This document shows, in pieces, positions 1 to 11,122 of a DNA stretch of 64,000 bases (its first letter is position 1; each line of letters opens with the position of its first letter). The DNA lies in the NCBI GenBank assembly GCA_001414485.1, contig LLEY01000047.1, positions 124,001 to 188,000 on the forward strand, in the 5' to 3' direction. The notes beneath the pieces were generated by a model. The model did no database searches. It had not been told where the DNA came from and saw only the letters and a list, made by a program, of their open reading frames with translations. Position numbers and translations under genes: made by a program. The DNA comes from Calycina herbarum (taxonomy: Eukaryota > Ascomycota > Leotiomycetes > Helotiales > Pezizellaceae).

Positions 1-496
1 TCGCTGAGGGGCATATGTAGCATACCCATACCCGCACTGCCCAGCTTTCTCCCCATGTTGCTGGATTGGCAGAATTGGCTAACACACTGGTGTACTCGTC
101 AACCCATCAACAGACTTGACGATACTTATTCTCAAGTTTTCCATCTTGTCAGCAGACAGTGAGACCCGAGAGAAAAGAGTCATCATTGTCAAGTGGGGGA
201 AATCTTCAAACCCTTCAACATGAGATGGCGCTACACAAGACAAGGAAGTATAAAGCGTCTCTCATGCTCTCAACTTCATCGAAGTCTCCTCACAAACTGT
301 TGCGCACGAGACTGAGGTGGAAATAGTACTAAAATTACTAATTAGTACCTAAAAAAACCTAAGGTAACTATCCTCCATCCAACCCACCCAACCAATACAC
401 ACCCACAACAATAGCCATTCCTAATCCTATCTCTCTCATCCCCCACCTCATTCATAAATTATCGCCAAAACCATGCTACCCTACATCAGCCAACAC
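1..496. other. intergenic, downstream of annexin
   Basis: No open frame or RNA gene is visible. The stretch holds the 3' flank of the annexin gene on the minus strand, with C/T-rich plus-strand sequence near 360-450 that is probably its 3' UTR. Confidence 0.5.
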
Positions 497-2125
497 TCAC
501 TCATAAAGACAAGCAACTAATAACTTCTCATAATCCCCCGTCGTCTCGCCCGTAATCCTACTCTTCAGACTCCTGTGGAACTTATGTTGATAAGCACCCT
601 TAACCTGCTGCATATGATTGCGATCCCAATGGATGCGAACCACTCTGTTGGTGAGGAGAGCGTCTTTGGTACCAGCGCCTGCCATTGCGTCTTCGAGTAG
701 GAGAGCGTCACGCATGGCTTTGTCGGTTCCGGTGCGGAGTTGGTGGAGGAGGGCTAGCTCCATGTGGCCGGAGAATTCCTGTGTTTATTAGTATGGGAAT
801 TGGCCGATCGGACGGATGAGAAAAAAAGGGGAAATTGGGGGGAGACATACGCTCTTAATAAGCGTATTTAAATCCCGTCGGAATTTCTGCCGGTACGTAT
901 GCGCAATAGCTCTAATCTGAGCATCACTCCGCTGCGTCAAAATATTACAAACCATCAACTCATCCGTCCCCATCTTTCCCTCGGTAGCTTTATACAATTC
1001 CTGCACATCCGCATCAATTTGCTGCGGTACGACAGGTGTACTCTCCTCATTTCTGTTGGCAGCCAAAACCATCAAGAAATGTCTCTCGGTTTTCATACTC
1101 AAATCACCCTTAACATCCGCCTCCAGATTTCTCCTGAAGGTCTTTTGATATGCCTCTTTGATCGCCCGCATATCCGCGTTCGAGCGTCCGAGTAAGACAT
1201 CGTTTAATACCTTCTCCTTCGTACCAGGTCCACCCATAGCTTGACGGAGGAGATGGACATCTTGCGCCAAAGGTCCGCGAGCGAGGGCACAAAGTCCTTC
1301 TTCAAACCATCCACTTGTTTCGCTTTTTAAATCCGCAATTAGGTCTCTGCTGAAACGGTAATTGAATGATTGTCGAAGGACGTTGATTTGAAGAGGGTCT
1401 TTTTGTGAGAGTACGCGGATCAAGGTCTTCTCATCTGTTCCGAATCCTTTCATTGCTTTTCGGAGGGCTTCTGCGTCTTGGACTCCGCCCCATTGTATTT
1501 GTTGCGGTGGTCCGTAACCAATTGAGGGAGGGGTAGGAACTACGTATCCGCCTTGGGGTTGCCCATATTGTTGAGGTGGTGGTTGTCCGTATTGCTGAGG
1601 AGGAGGAGGTTGACCGTAGCCTTGGTTTTGGGGAGGGTATGGGCTGTGTGATTGTTGCGGTGGGGGGTATTCTATTTTCTTCTGTCAGCCATTGTATATT
1701 CTAAAATCCCAACCCATGTATAAGCTCACGACCTGGAGGGGGAGCACCGTAGGGCTGTTGAGGTGGTGGTGCTCCGTAACCTTGGTTTTGAGGAGGATAT
1801 GGACTATGCGATTGTTGTGGAGGATATTCTGTCTTGCTGTCAGTCTTCGCATATTGCTATCTAAAATGATATTTACTTACGACCTGGCGGGGGACCTCCG
1901 TAACCACCTTGATGCGGAGGTGGTGCGCCGTAGCCTTGATTTGGAGGCGCACCGTAGGGAGGTTGTTGGTAGCTGCCCTGTGGGGGGTAAGGCTGTTGCT
2001 GAGGAGGGGGATATTCTACACTCGTCATCAGTTCCCAGCTTTGTCGCACAGAAAATCCAAAACAACTTACGACCTGGAGGTGGTGCTCCGTAGCCACCCT
2101 GATATGGAGGTTGTTGGTATGCCAT
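497..2125 (-). CDS. annexin with Pro/Gln/Tyr-rich N-terminus
   Basis: Predicted calcium-dependent phospholipid-binding protein of about 463 residues. Exons (minus strand): 2125-2071, 2015-1881, 1828-1730, 1671-851, 778-497; all junctions are GT-AG and in frame. Residues 1 to about 155 are a low-complexity YPPQQ/GYGAPPPG-type region. The rest holds four annexin repeats, each recognisable by a GxGT core: GFGTDE, GGPGTKE, GKMGTDE and GAGTKD, with the following L..R..AQ...I...Y...F helices. GFGTDE and GKMGTDE look like type II calcium sites; the K in GGPGTKE and GAGTKD may weaken those repeats. Annexins bind acidic membranes in secretion and membrane repair, and fungal members often carry such P/Q/Y-rich tails. 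The first three exons are short, all phase 1, and look like duplicates of one another. The start is the first ATG in frame with the repeat. Confidence 0.9.
1671..2125 (-). repeat. tandem duplicated exon module in annexin N-terminus
   Basis: Exons at 2125-2071, 2015-1881 and 1828-1730 each end in GGTC before the donor. The exons starting at 2015, 1828 and 1671 all begin AATA(T/C)CC right after the acceptor AG. All the introns are 52-58 bases and phase 1, so each module can be added or lost without changing frame. Introns two and three also share a TTTTAGA segment and a CTGACAG near the branch region. Confidence 0.8.
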
Positions 2126-3207
2126 TCCGTAGTTATTAGGTATGCCTTCAGATATTGTAAAGACGTTTGAGAAAAGAAGAGGAAGAGAATCAACAAGAGA
2201 TCTTGTTATGAAGGAAAGAGGAGCACTTTTGACGAAGAATGGCAAATATCCTGATCTCACCCTAGTCTTGTTCTTGTACTTCAGCGGCGGAAGCTTGAGG
2301 GCCTTGGGGCAGTGCTGACTGACTGACGGCCCAACCTCCAGTGAATGTTATTGGGTCCGAAGCTTGGGGGCGATACCGCGATGATGATGGAAATTGGATT
2401 TGCGCAGCGCCTGAGCCACAGGCAAGCGTCTTGGCTAGAGATCTGCTGGAATCCTTCAAAGAACAGTTACTCGTACACCAGTCTTACTCGGATGAGTATG
2501 TAATCGTGGCGAGTGCGATGGCTCGGAGGAGAAGACTCGTAAGCCAATATGGTGGTACGAGTTTTCAAATTTGGTCTTGCGCTCTTCTTGAAATTGGGAT
2601 TTGTTTGTTGTTTGTTTTCTTCGGAGGAGTGAGGGGTCACCATGCGACGATAGAGCAGTGGATGCGACCGTAGGGCTGAGCAATCTGATCAATCACTGAC
2701 GTCAAGCCTAAGATCCAAAAAGACAAAGAGTGAAAGCGCGCGGTTGATAAAAATGACCTACATTTGGCCCTTGAGCTATTCACCAAGAGCATCAACTGAC
2801 GACAACCTGATTGTCGCTTGACAATAGGGATTGTTGTCTGTGGACGGAGAGAAAGAAAACGAGAACAAATTTGCTTTTTTCCTCTCAATTCAAGCTCCGA
2901 ACTTTCGGGCGTATTTTCTTTTTCCAAAATGAAGTTTGCTCTTTTGTCATATGAAAGAATTAATCTCCACGTGACCAACCACGTCGGGTCACATTCTCTT
3001 CTGCCTTGCTTCTTCGCAAACTCCATCTCATCTTGTCTCTAATGCACCCATATACCCGTCAACTTCCTCTTTCCAAAGCACTTCGTGTTGAATACTTAAA
3101 TTTACAAGTCGTCCCATTACCCCTCCATACCTTGAACTCCACCCACATCAACAACCTCACTTTCCGTCACAACCAAACCACAACCAAAAACCATCAATCC
3201 CCTCAAA
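2126..3207. promoter_or_regulatory. divergent intergenic region, annexin / 465-aa gene
   Basis: About 1.1 kb between two divergent start codons. It should contain both promoters. A plus-strand frame is open at 2341-2673 but begins with GTG and shows no recognisable domain, so I do not call it. The last 150 bases before 3208 are C/A-rich, like a fungal 5' UTR. Confidence 0.5.
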
Positions 3208-4605
3208 ATGGGAGGTTGCGCCTTCTTAACTCACTCATCACCCCTACCCACCCCCCGCATGCCCCCAAAAATCTACCAACAAGTCCTCTCACAAACACTT
3301 GCCCTCCTCCAAAAGCATTACAACGAATGCGCCTCCCCCATCGAAGGCCCCGGAAAAAAGGACTTTGGAGACATTGATGTCCTAGTTTCGTCACCTAAAT
3401 CACCGGAATACGATGCCTTCTCACCTCAACAAAAAGGAGCAACCCAAAGTCCCATGAGGAATGTGGGTGAGAAAGTGAAAGTTCTATTGGGAGCAGAAGC
3501 CTTCATAGTCGAGAAGGGAAATCCGACTATTAATTTGGCTATTGCTTGGCCTGAAGAAACTCTCCCCTTTCTCTCAAACTCTCCAGCTCCCGCCGAGAAT
3601 GAAAAAGGAAACGAGGAAAGAAAAGAAAAGAAATACATCCAAATAGACATCCACCACCTCCCCTCCCCCTCAGCATTCCGATGGGAACTCTTCCACTCCG
3701 CCCACAGCGACCTCTGGAACATCTTAGGAACGACAATTCGACCCTTCGGTCTCACAGCAAACGATAACGGTCTCTACATCCGAATCCCAGAAATCGAATT
3801 GCTGGACAGAAAGAAGAGTATGATATTCCTTACCTCTCACCCTTCTCAAGTCCTCGAGTTTCTTGGGTTGGAAGAGGAGAAATGGTGGACTGAATTTGGG
3901 AGTCAAGAAGAAATGTTTCGTTTCGCCACGGGCTGTCGTATGTTTTGGATCAAAGAAGAGAAATCCGAAAGAGAAGGGGAAGGGGAGGTGGTCGGTGAGG
4001 TAGCGGTTGATGGGCAGGGTGGAAAGGAGGGGGGAGAAATGAGTAAGAAGAAATTGAAGCATAATGATCGTCAGCGGATGAATAAGAGACCGATTTTCAA
4101 GGCGTGGATTGAGGAGTTTATCCCTAAATTACGGGAGGAAGGGGGATCCAGGGGAGCAAAGGTTACCAGGGACGAGATTAGAGAGGAGGCTCTAGAGAGG
4201 TTTGGTGTGAGGCTGGAGTGGGAAACAAGGGTTAGGGAGTGGAGGTTGGAGAGGAATAGGATTGAACTTGGGACTGTTATTAAGGGGTGTGTTCCTGAGG
4301 CTGGGGTTGAGGGGGTTGATTCCGTGATGAGAGCTGCTGCTATTCGGGTTTTGAGGGGCGTGATTAAGGATGGAGAGGGGTTTGATGGCAGTGTTTCGGA
4401 GGTGTCAAAGCCGGACGAGAAGGGCCTATTCGATCTTGAGAAGGTTAAGGAGTTCGTTGAGTTGAATTGGAGAAGAGCGGGGGAAATTGGGCTGGAGAGA
4501 CAACATGCTAAGAGTGTGGAGAATTTCAAATTGAAGGAAAAGAAGAAGACTGAAGAGGCGGCTGGAGTGGAGAAAGATACCCCCGTGGCACAGCTAAATA
4601 CATAA
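3208..4605 (+). CDS. predicted nucleotidyltransferase-fold protein
   Basis: Intronless gene of 465 residues; I do not recognise a named family. Residues 50-60 read KDFGDIDVLV and a later strand at about residue 143 reads YIQIDIHH. A G-D-x-D pair followed by a third aspartate on a beta strand is the active-site layout of minimal nucleotidyltransferases, so this is an inferred fold, not an assigned function. Residues 240-300 are Glu/Lys-rich and probably disordered. A basic stretch near residue 275 (SKKKLKHNDRQRMNKRP) could be a nuclear signal or nucleic-acid contact, and the C-terminus is again charged and helical. The chosen ATG has the favourable context CAAAATGG; an in-frame ATG at 3259 (MPPKIYQQ) is the alternative. 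The second half is markedly G-rich on the coding strand. Confidence 0.8.
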   Translation: MGGCAFLTHSSPLPTPRMPPKIYQQVLSQTLALLQKHYNECASPIEGPGKKDFGDIDVLVSSPKSPEYDAFSPQQKGATQSPMRNVGEKVKVLLGAEAFIVEKGNPTINLAIAWPEETLPFLSNSPAPAENEKGNEERKEKKYIQIDIHHLPSPSAFRWELFHSAHSDLWNILGTTIRPFGLTANDNGLYIRIPEIELLDRKKSMIFLTSHPSQVLEFLGLEEEKWWTEFGSQEEMFRFATGCRMFWIKEEKSEREGEGEVVGEVAVDGQGGKEGGEMSKKKLKHNDRQRMNKRPIFKAWIEEFIPKLREEGGSRGAKVTRDEIREEALERFGVRLEWETRVREWRLERNRIELGTVIKGCVPEAGVEGVDSVMRAAAIRVLRGVIKDGEGFDGSVSEVSKPDEKGLFDLEKVKEFVELNWRRAGEIGLERQHAKSVENFKLKEKKKTEEAAGVEKDTPVAQLNT

Positions 4606-4673
4606 ATAGAGCATGGCAAGGAGCAAGGGCATCCATAGTATGGACTAAAGATAGTCTGTAATACAAGTGAGCA

Positions 4674-5706
4674 TCAACACTTCAATCCCATGGTATTGTG
4701 ATTATAATCAAATGCAATGAGCAACCCATATAAATGTGAAGCCCCAGCCATAACAACAAGAACATGGAATATTTGATGTGAACTTCCCCAGATATCAAAT
4801 TTCCCAGGCCAAGTTCGTTCTGGAAATCGAGCCTGTATTTTATCAGTAATTGAAATGTAAACTGAGTTTGAAAGACTTACAGCATAAAGCCCCGCTCCCA
4901 AAACGTAGAAAACCCCCTGAAGAACCATCCACGAAAGTCCAATCCTCTCCCTCATATTCGCAACCCCATAAATTTCCACTCCATGAAAAATAGGGAAGAC
5001 TGCTGAAAGTCCCATAGCAACAAACATCCCAGCACGATACGGTCTCCAAGCCGGCGTTCTGAACTTCTCAAAGATAGAAACGGCCGCACAACCAACAGCC
5101 AAAGAGCATATCTAAACCCAAAAATTAGTTTTGTAACACAAAAGCTCGGGTAATAATAAAACTTACCATAGTCCAATAAGTCTCCTGCAAATGCGGATGA
5201 CAATAAAACCCATAATAAATACTAGGAATAAAACTCCCTGTAATCATAAACACGATCCCCACATAATCGAGTTTATTCCCTAATTTTGCAACAAGCGGTG
5301 AATGATTGGAGATAGCATGATAGGTCCCACTCATTCCTAAACAAAGTGCTGCTCCCGCGAAAAAGAAGGCGAATGCTGTGATATCTGCAGAGCTTGCGGT
5401 TTCATATCGTGGTGCTATTGCTGTGTAGAGAAATAGACCGGTTATACAGAATGCTAGTCCTCCTAGGAGATGAGAGTAGATGTTGACTGATTCATTGTGG
5501 AGATAACCGAGAGAGGCGAATGACTTTTGGAAGGAGTTGGAGGCGGGACGGTAGCCGGAGTGGATGTAGTGGTTGTCTTGTTGCCATGATGGGAGGTCGT
5601 CCCAGAGGACTGTTAGGGCGGATCCGAGTTTCTTTTCAACGTTCTTTGCTGTGTCTGCTACTACGTCTGCAATAGACGTAGCTCGCTTTCTTTGACGGAC
5701 CGACAT
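4674..5706 (-). CDS. PAQR / hemolysin-III family membrane protein (Izh-like)
   Basis: Seven-transmembrane protein of 309 residues. Exons: 5706-5167, 5111-4881, 4832-4674. The N-terminus is cytosolic-looking and basic. Family landmarks are clear: YLHNESVNIYSHLLGG early, YHAISNHS followed by KLDYVGI in the middle, and HQIFHVL near the C-terminus; the histidines and the early Asp/Glu region form the zinc site in characterised PAQR proteins. Fungal members (yeast Izh proteins) affect zinc and sterol homeostasis and act at the plasma membrane or ER; they are related to adiponectin and progestin receptors. The second intron is 48 bases, a multiple of three and free of stops, so its retention would insert 16 residues. 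It is divergent from the PCI-like gene across a 334-base shared upstream region. Confidence 0.9.
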
Positions 5707-6040
5707 GTGGTTGTTGATAGATGACCGGGTTTTTTGATATTGAAGAAGAAAAGTCCGGAAGCACAACGAGAGTGATTGGGAGTTGAAGAGACAGTAGAAT
5801 TGGCAAAGAAACGAGAGAAATGGGTTCACAAAGCACCTGCCTTTTATTTTGATTTGAAAAGTGTTGAGGATTTGAGCGGATTTGAGAAAACACGCGACGT
5901 GGGGGTGGACCTCGGCCCTCAAGGTCCTTTTCACCTGCCAAGCTTCACTCGCGACAGGCCCTCAAGGTCCACGCTTACTCACTCGTACTCGGGGCCGTAT
6001 ACAACACCATCCCAATTCTCCAATCCCATACCCAAATTCA
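5707..6040. promoter_or_regulatory. short bidirectional promoter region
   Basis: Only 334 bases separate the divergent start codons of the PAQR gene and the PCI-like gene, so both promoters must share this stretch. A CCTCAAGGTCC(T/A) segment occurs twice in direct orientation, near 5917 and 5961, and could be a common factor site or chance. Confidence 0.5.
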
Positions 6041-7018
6041 ATGTCCGCTCGTGGAGGTCGCGCAACATCAGGGCCATGGAACAGATTGAAACCCGCAAAC
6101 TTCGATCCCCTCGAAGCAATCGGTCTCCCCTCCAAAGGCGACGCAAGGTACGCTTCCCCTCCATCAATCCCTCGTCTACCCCACTAACCAGCCCAACCCA
6201 GACTTCTTGACTTCAAAGCCCAAGAAAGATACTACACCAAAATAGTCGAACGCTACATGGCCTTCTGCTCCGACGCAGGACGCGGCGATGAACTCCTCCG
6301 CCGCCTAGCACGCATGGAAATCTCGCGCGAGACTCCTCTCAAGAACGAAAAACCACAACGGGTCACATCAGCAAGTACACCAGACTTACCACTCAAGACC
6401 CTACCTACGGATATTGGAGCTTCGGGACAGAGGGACTTGGCGACAATAATGATGTCCATGCGGAAACTGCGAGAAGGAATTGTCGCCTCAAATCGGGTAG
6501 ATAATTTCTCCATCCAAGCCTATATTTTCTGCATCCGCCTTTCGATTTTGGTGAAGCATATGGAATCTTATCAACCCGCTATTCTACACTTATTGAAGAG
6601 GATGCATCCTATACAACCACTCACCAAGACGGAATTGCAGGAATTTGTAAGCTATCTTGTTTTGGACCTTGCTTGTCGACAGAATGATCTCGCGGAGGCA
6701 CATGCGATACGGCATAAATGGGGATTGAAGGATGCCAAGGTAGATACCATCCTACGATCTCTGGCGCATGATAATTACTTCTTGTTCTGGAAGGTTAAAA
6801 GGAGTGTTGACGGGCATAAGGCGAAGCTTATGGAGTTTGCGGAGGAGGGGGTGAAGAGACAGACGCTGAAATGTCTTGGAAGGAGTTATCTTAATATCGA
6901 TTTACCTTCTTTGGAGCAGTATACGAATACTGGGTGGCCTTCTTTGACGAGAGATTGTGGAGTGGGTTGGCAGTTGGAGGGGACGAAAGTTATTATTCGG
7001 AAACCGAAGACGAAATGA
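6041..7018 (+). CDS. PCI-like protein (CSN8/PSMD8/EIF3K or SAC3 type)
   Basis: Protein of 307 residues from exons 6041-6147 and 6202-7018 (54-base intron, frame preserved). The N-terminal 35 residues are Gly/Arg-rich then GPWNRLKPANFDPLE. The core is all-alpha. The stretch about residues 200-275, with LVLDLACRQNDLAEAHAIR, then ALxHDNY-type text (LAHDNYFLFWKV), then VKRQTLKCLGRSYLNIDLP, matches the helical-repeat plus winged-helix pattern of PCI proteins, where GNY and iR..aL..l..aY are hallmarks. Such proteins are subunits of the COP9 signalosome, proteasome lid, eIF3 or TREX-2. I cannot say which complex. The start ATG lies in a compact leader and gives the only frame that joins the second exon. 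Confidence 0.7.
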
Positions 7019-10000
7019 TTTTTGACGAGGGAACGACGAAACGACGAGACGAAATTACATGATATACTTATTGTTATACCAACCAACATGTCGCCAAGTA
7101 TCTTGTTGAAAACGATTATTTGGAACGATATCCTCAAACACTCTTATTATGTTTGCGAATAATCTTACTCCAATCAAGTATTCCCAAGGACGACGGAGAA
7201 CCATAAATCTCACACATTTCGGCCCTCCATTTCTAGGCCATTACCAGTACGGAGAAGCTGGGCCCAGAACCCACGCCCCTAACGAGGAAACTGCTCGAGG
7301 CGCAAACCATTCAGCCCGGACAGCCTCACAATCTGCCCATAAGATGGGTATGTTTCGCGGTCATCAGCTAAAGTATTAACATGTCGCCATATGCTCCAGT
7401 AGGACGCCAGTGTTGCCGACGTAAGTCGTGATGCAACTTGTAGAACTTGCGAGGGTGCTTCTTCGTCAGGACAGATGGTGGTGTTTCACGAGAAGGGGAC
7501 CCGCCGAAAGCTGGTTTGGGCTTTGGCTAGGTTGGTACCTAGTGTGGCTCAAGTCAGATGGTGGCTACATAGCGCCCTTGCGGCAGAGAGGAGAGATTAC
7601 AAGCAATGAAATCATCTTCTATCAAGCTTCCAGCTCTAGTTCTCAATAGTTTCTTTTGTTTGTAATTTATCCGCGTTTGTTCTTGATGTTGTATCATTAC
7701 TACATTGGATTTGCGTTAGTTCTCGCTACTTAAGTTTTGGCTAGGCTGCTCGAGTGAGTACGCCGGATAGTTCGCTCTATGAGCTGAGAGTCATGACTTT
7801 ATGGTTATTTTCGGTCTTCTATTGAAACTGTGTGCCATCACGCTAGTTTTTTTCGCCTGAGGCTGTCCTAAAAAATAGTTATACTTTTAGTCCTCTTAGT
7901 ACATGCTATCCGGGTATTCTTGAACAAACCGAATCGATCACGGGGTTACTGAGTATGTCTAAATCCCAATAGCTCTTTTTATATCATAGGTTCGCGAACT
8001 AATTTTCTTTTTCGGACGGTGCTGTACCGGTCCCTGGGGATATCGACAAGCAAGATATCTATTTTTCCGCGTTTGTTTTTTGTTGTCGTTTAGTTTCTTG
8101 CTGTCGTTGTTTTGTTCATTTGAAGGGATACGAGGGGCTTGACTTTGGGTTCGAGTTTAATACAGTGGTGTATTATTGACCTCTTGTTGAAATGACGAAA
8201 ATTTGACGACTCCTTGTCCCTCGAACATTTACACAATTCTTGGAATCTTGCGGCTAGTTCCTTGTTGGTAACCACTGAGTCCTGATAAAGAGGTGGGGAG
8301 ATGCTGAGTTTATGAACTCAAGCCTTCTTGCTTTGGTATATATGAGAGGGACTGAGGGGTATGATAGCATTATTTCGTGGGAGAGTTACAACTTGAGTTT
8401 CGAAGAATCTCTGCTCTGCTTTGTGTTTATAAAAGGTACTCGTATCTTGACTTTTGTGTGGTCTCACTAGTAAATAAATGTTGTAGTCCCTGCTGAAGGT
8501 GTTTGTCCGTTGGATTTCGGATCTTGGGACTCTTACCTGGAAATGCAGGGGTGATATTGGTGGGTACAGGATACTCTTTGAGGAAACACTGGTTCGGACT
8601 TTGTGGTTGGAAATTTATGGAATGGGGTGTTTGTTGTCGTTTCCTTTTTTGCTGTCGTTTTATTCTTGAGCTGTTTGTTGTTTTGCGATTGAGTTCTGGT
8701 ATATTTCTCGTGGGGTCTCAGAATCTCAACACTGAGTTTGTAACAGAAATATATAGAAAAGTGTGTTCCGGGGGTTCCTCTGGTTTCGCAACAGCAGAAT
8801 CAACTGGCTGAACTGTTTGTTGTCTTGCATGCTGAGGAGTATGGCTTATCGATGGCCTTCTTTTAAATGCAGTCTCCTAGATAGTGAAGATGGGAAGTTG
8901 TAGATCCTTTGAGTTGACATTGTACATGCTGCTAATTGAGAGTCTCTAAATTAATCACTCATAGGATGATAAAGTTGTAACCACAACTACACCGAATTTT
9001 CAGGGCCTGTTTTTGCTCGCAGCTATAAATCTTGGCAATACAGAGAATAACCAGAATTCCCTTGTGCTGATTTCGGATATTACATAGAAGTTTTACATAG
9101 ACTCTATGTACCTTCTTACTCCTTTCAAAGTACAAGCGGAACGGGAAACTAAGTCCCAAGAACATAATAAAGGAGGTGAGAGCTGATTTTAAAGTAACAG
9201 GAAAGAAGGGGCATGTCCTGAAGAAGCTAAAACAGTCGAGTTTATTTGTATATAGGTATATCGAAATTCAACAAGCCGCTTTTGAATGACAGGAGAAAAA
9301 TTCTATAGACTTCGAGGGAACTATTTGTTTCTGCTAGGCGACCTATATCTTAGTTTAAAAGTTACTTGCAACGTTACCAGGTCACTACACATACTACAAG
9401 TCCAAAGCCGTAGATGAGAAAGTAAAAGAAATTAAATTTTAGAATCTTATCTATAGCTCTATCAAATTTCCTTCATTCCTGCTCCCGGTGTAAAAAATGG
9501 AAGAGGACTGTAATTATAGTCTTTTTTTAGAACTGGGATTTGCGTCGTTTGTTCTTCTGTTGTCAGTCACTGTCCCGGAGTTTGTTTCATTCGGTCAAGT
9601 AGGTTCTTAAAATTCTCAACGGTAGGTATCTCTAGCTTGATCTTAGAGTGGGCTGTATAATATAACTCCTTCTGTAGGGCTCGACTACTTTCCCAGTCTC
9701 CAACTCCCGATGAAACCTTTGGTTGATTTTTGAGGTTGTATGAGAAAAATAATCATTGTGTGATCAGCGGTCTTTTGACTTCCCAAAATGCCCAGTCAAG
9801 CGGTAAACGTAAAACATTCGGTCATTGCAATAGTATGGGAGGGTATCAAGAGCAGTGGCCAAACCTCTTTCATTAAGTTGACGAATATGATGACTCTTTG
9901 GCAAGTTTGGTATTGATGGCTCGTCAGCTGTACCTGGGAGAGAAACCCCCAATCAGATTTGGTTCTTTGGGATGGTGGAAAGCAAATGATTTCTAGTTTA

Positions 10001-10390
10001 ACTGTATGGTCTATAAACCAATTGCTCCTTAACTGAGATTGTCCCCACGCGAAGCGCTTCTCCCAATAATGTTTTGGCTTCCCGTGTGCACTCGCTAAGA
10101 CTACCCCAAAAGCTTTCAACCTTCTCCAGCTGGCTAATAGGTATCTTGTTTCTTCATCTCGGGAACAAATATTGTTGTTACATAGGTATCTATTCCAATT
10201 GTTGTCTTCTTGTCGTTGCTATAATTTACGTCCCCGAAATTCCAAATTCTATCTGTGACTTGTTAGCACTGATTCTTAGTATTTGGCTTTCTTGTTGTCG
10301 AAGATTGTTTTGTTGTCGATTCCTATAATTGTACATCCTCAGGTAGAATTCTGATGGGCTTGACGGGCGTCTCTATAAATACGCATCTTT

Positions 10391-10870
10391 AACAGTCCAA
10401 ATTTTCAACGTTATTCGTGTTTGAGAAGTTTTTAGAGTCAAGGGTTAGAGAGAAATGCATCCTTTGCGGCATAATTTCGTTGGTCGACCTTGTGTTTCTT
10501 GGGCTCATATTCGGCCTTCCCTTATACGCTGTCGCAACTGATTCCATGTCGGAGAATGACTCCCTCGCTAAATTCGTCCTCGAAGAGATTGGCATGTAAG
10601 CTTGGGAATTCTGTTGGAAGTATGAAAAGGAGAAATGGTTTAACATTCTACGAGATGATGAAAGAATGGGATCCGACTGACCTTGATTCAAAAATTCAAC
10701 AAATTCAAGCCCCGGTCCAAATTGCTTTCGCAAACTCTCTCAAAAAGGATCTTAAGGCCTACCAGAATGGGGAGGTTGAATTCAAAGGCTCTTCGCCAGG
10801 ATGGATCCATTTGCTCAGGGCCATAAAATCCTCAAACATGAGTTTGTCATCTTCGCTCGACCAGTACTGA
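10391..10870 (+). pseudogene. possible remnant of a membrane-protein gene
   Basis: Two adjacent open frames suggest one broken gene. The first (10391-10599) encodes a hydrophobic segment CGIISLVDLVFLGLIFGLPL; the second, shifted by one frame (about 10600-10870), encodes a soluble helical stretch containing NGLTFYEMMKEWDPTDLDSK. No usable intron (minimum about 45 bases) joins them and the first lacks an ATG. I do not recognise the family. It could equally be chance coding potential. Confidence 0.25.
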
Positions 10871-10916
10871 AGGTGCGGAAAGATAGTCAATTTCCACAGG
10901 CCGAAATATTACTGGG

Positions 10917-11122
10917 TTTTGTTGCATGTCGCATTTTCTCAGTCCCAGATAGTTTATTTTTTGATAAAAGTAAGCAATTTTTCAGTTGTGCCAGGCAACT
11001 TCAAATAATTTGAGAATTGAGTTCAAGATCAGAGTTTAACTTCGCAGTGAGTTATAAGTTAAGTGAGGTACAGCATTCCATGTTTTGTTGCAAGTCGCGA
11101 TTTTGAAAATGTCCCAGATAAG
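10917..11122 (+). repeat. pair of short direct repeats in the desert
   Basis: A segment reading TTTTGTTGCATGTCGC-ATTTT and ending in CCCAGATA occurs at 10917-10954 and again, diverged, at about 11082-11120. The two copies are about 165 bases apart. They point to an old local duplication or a degraded repetitive element. Confidence 0.45.

Noticed and set aside
2341..2673. 110-residue plus-strand frame upstream of annexin
   Set aside because: Starts with GTG, no recognisable domain, and lies in a promoter region with frames on both strands.
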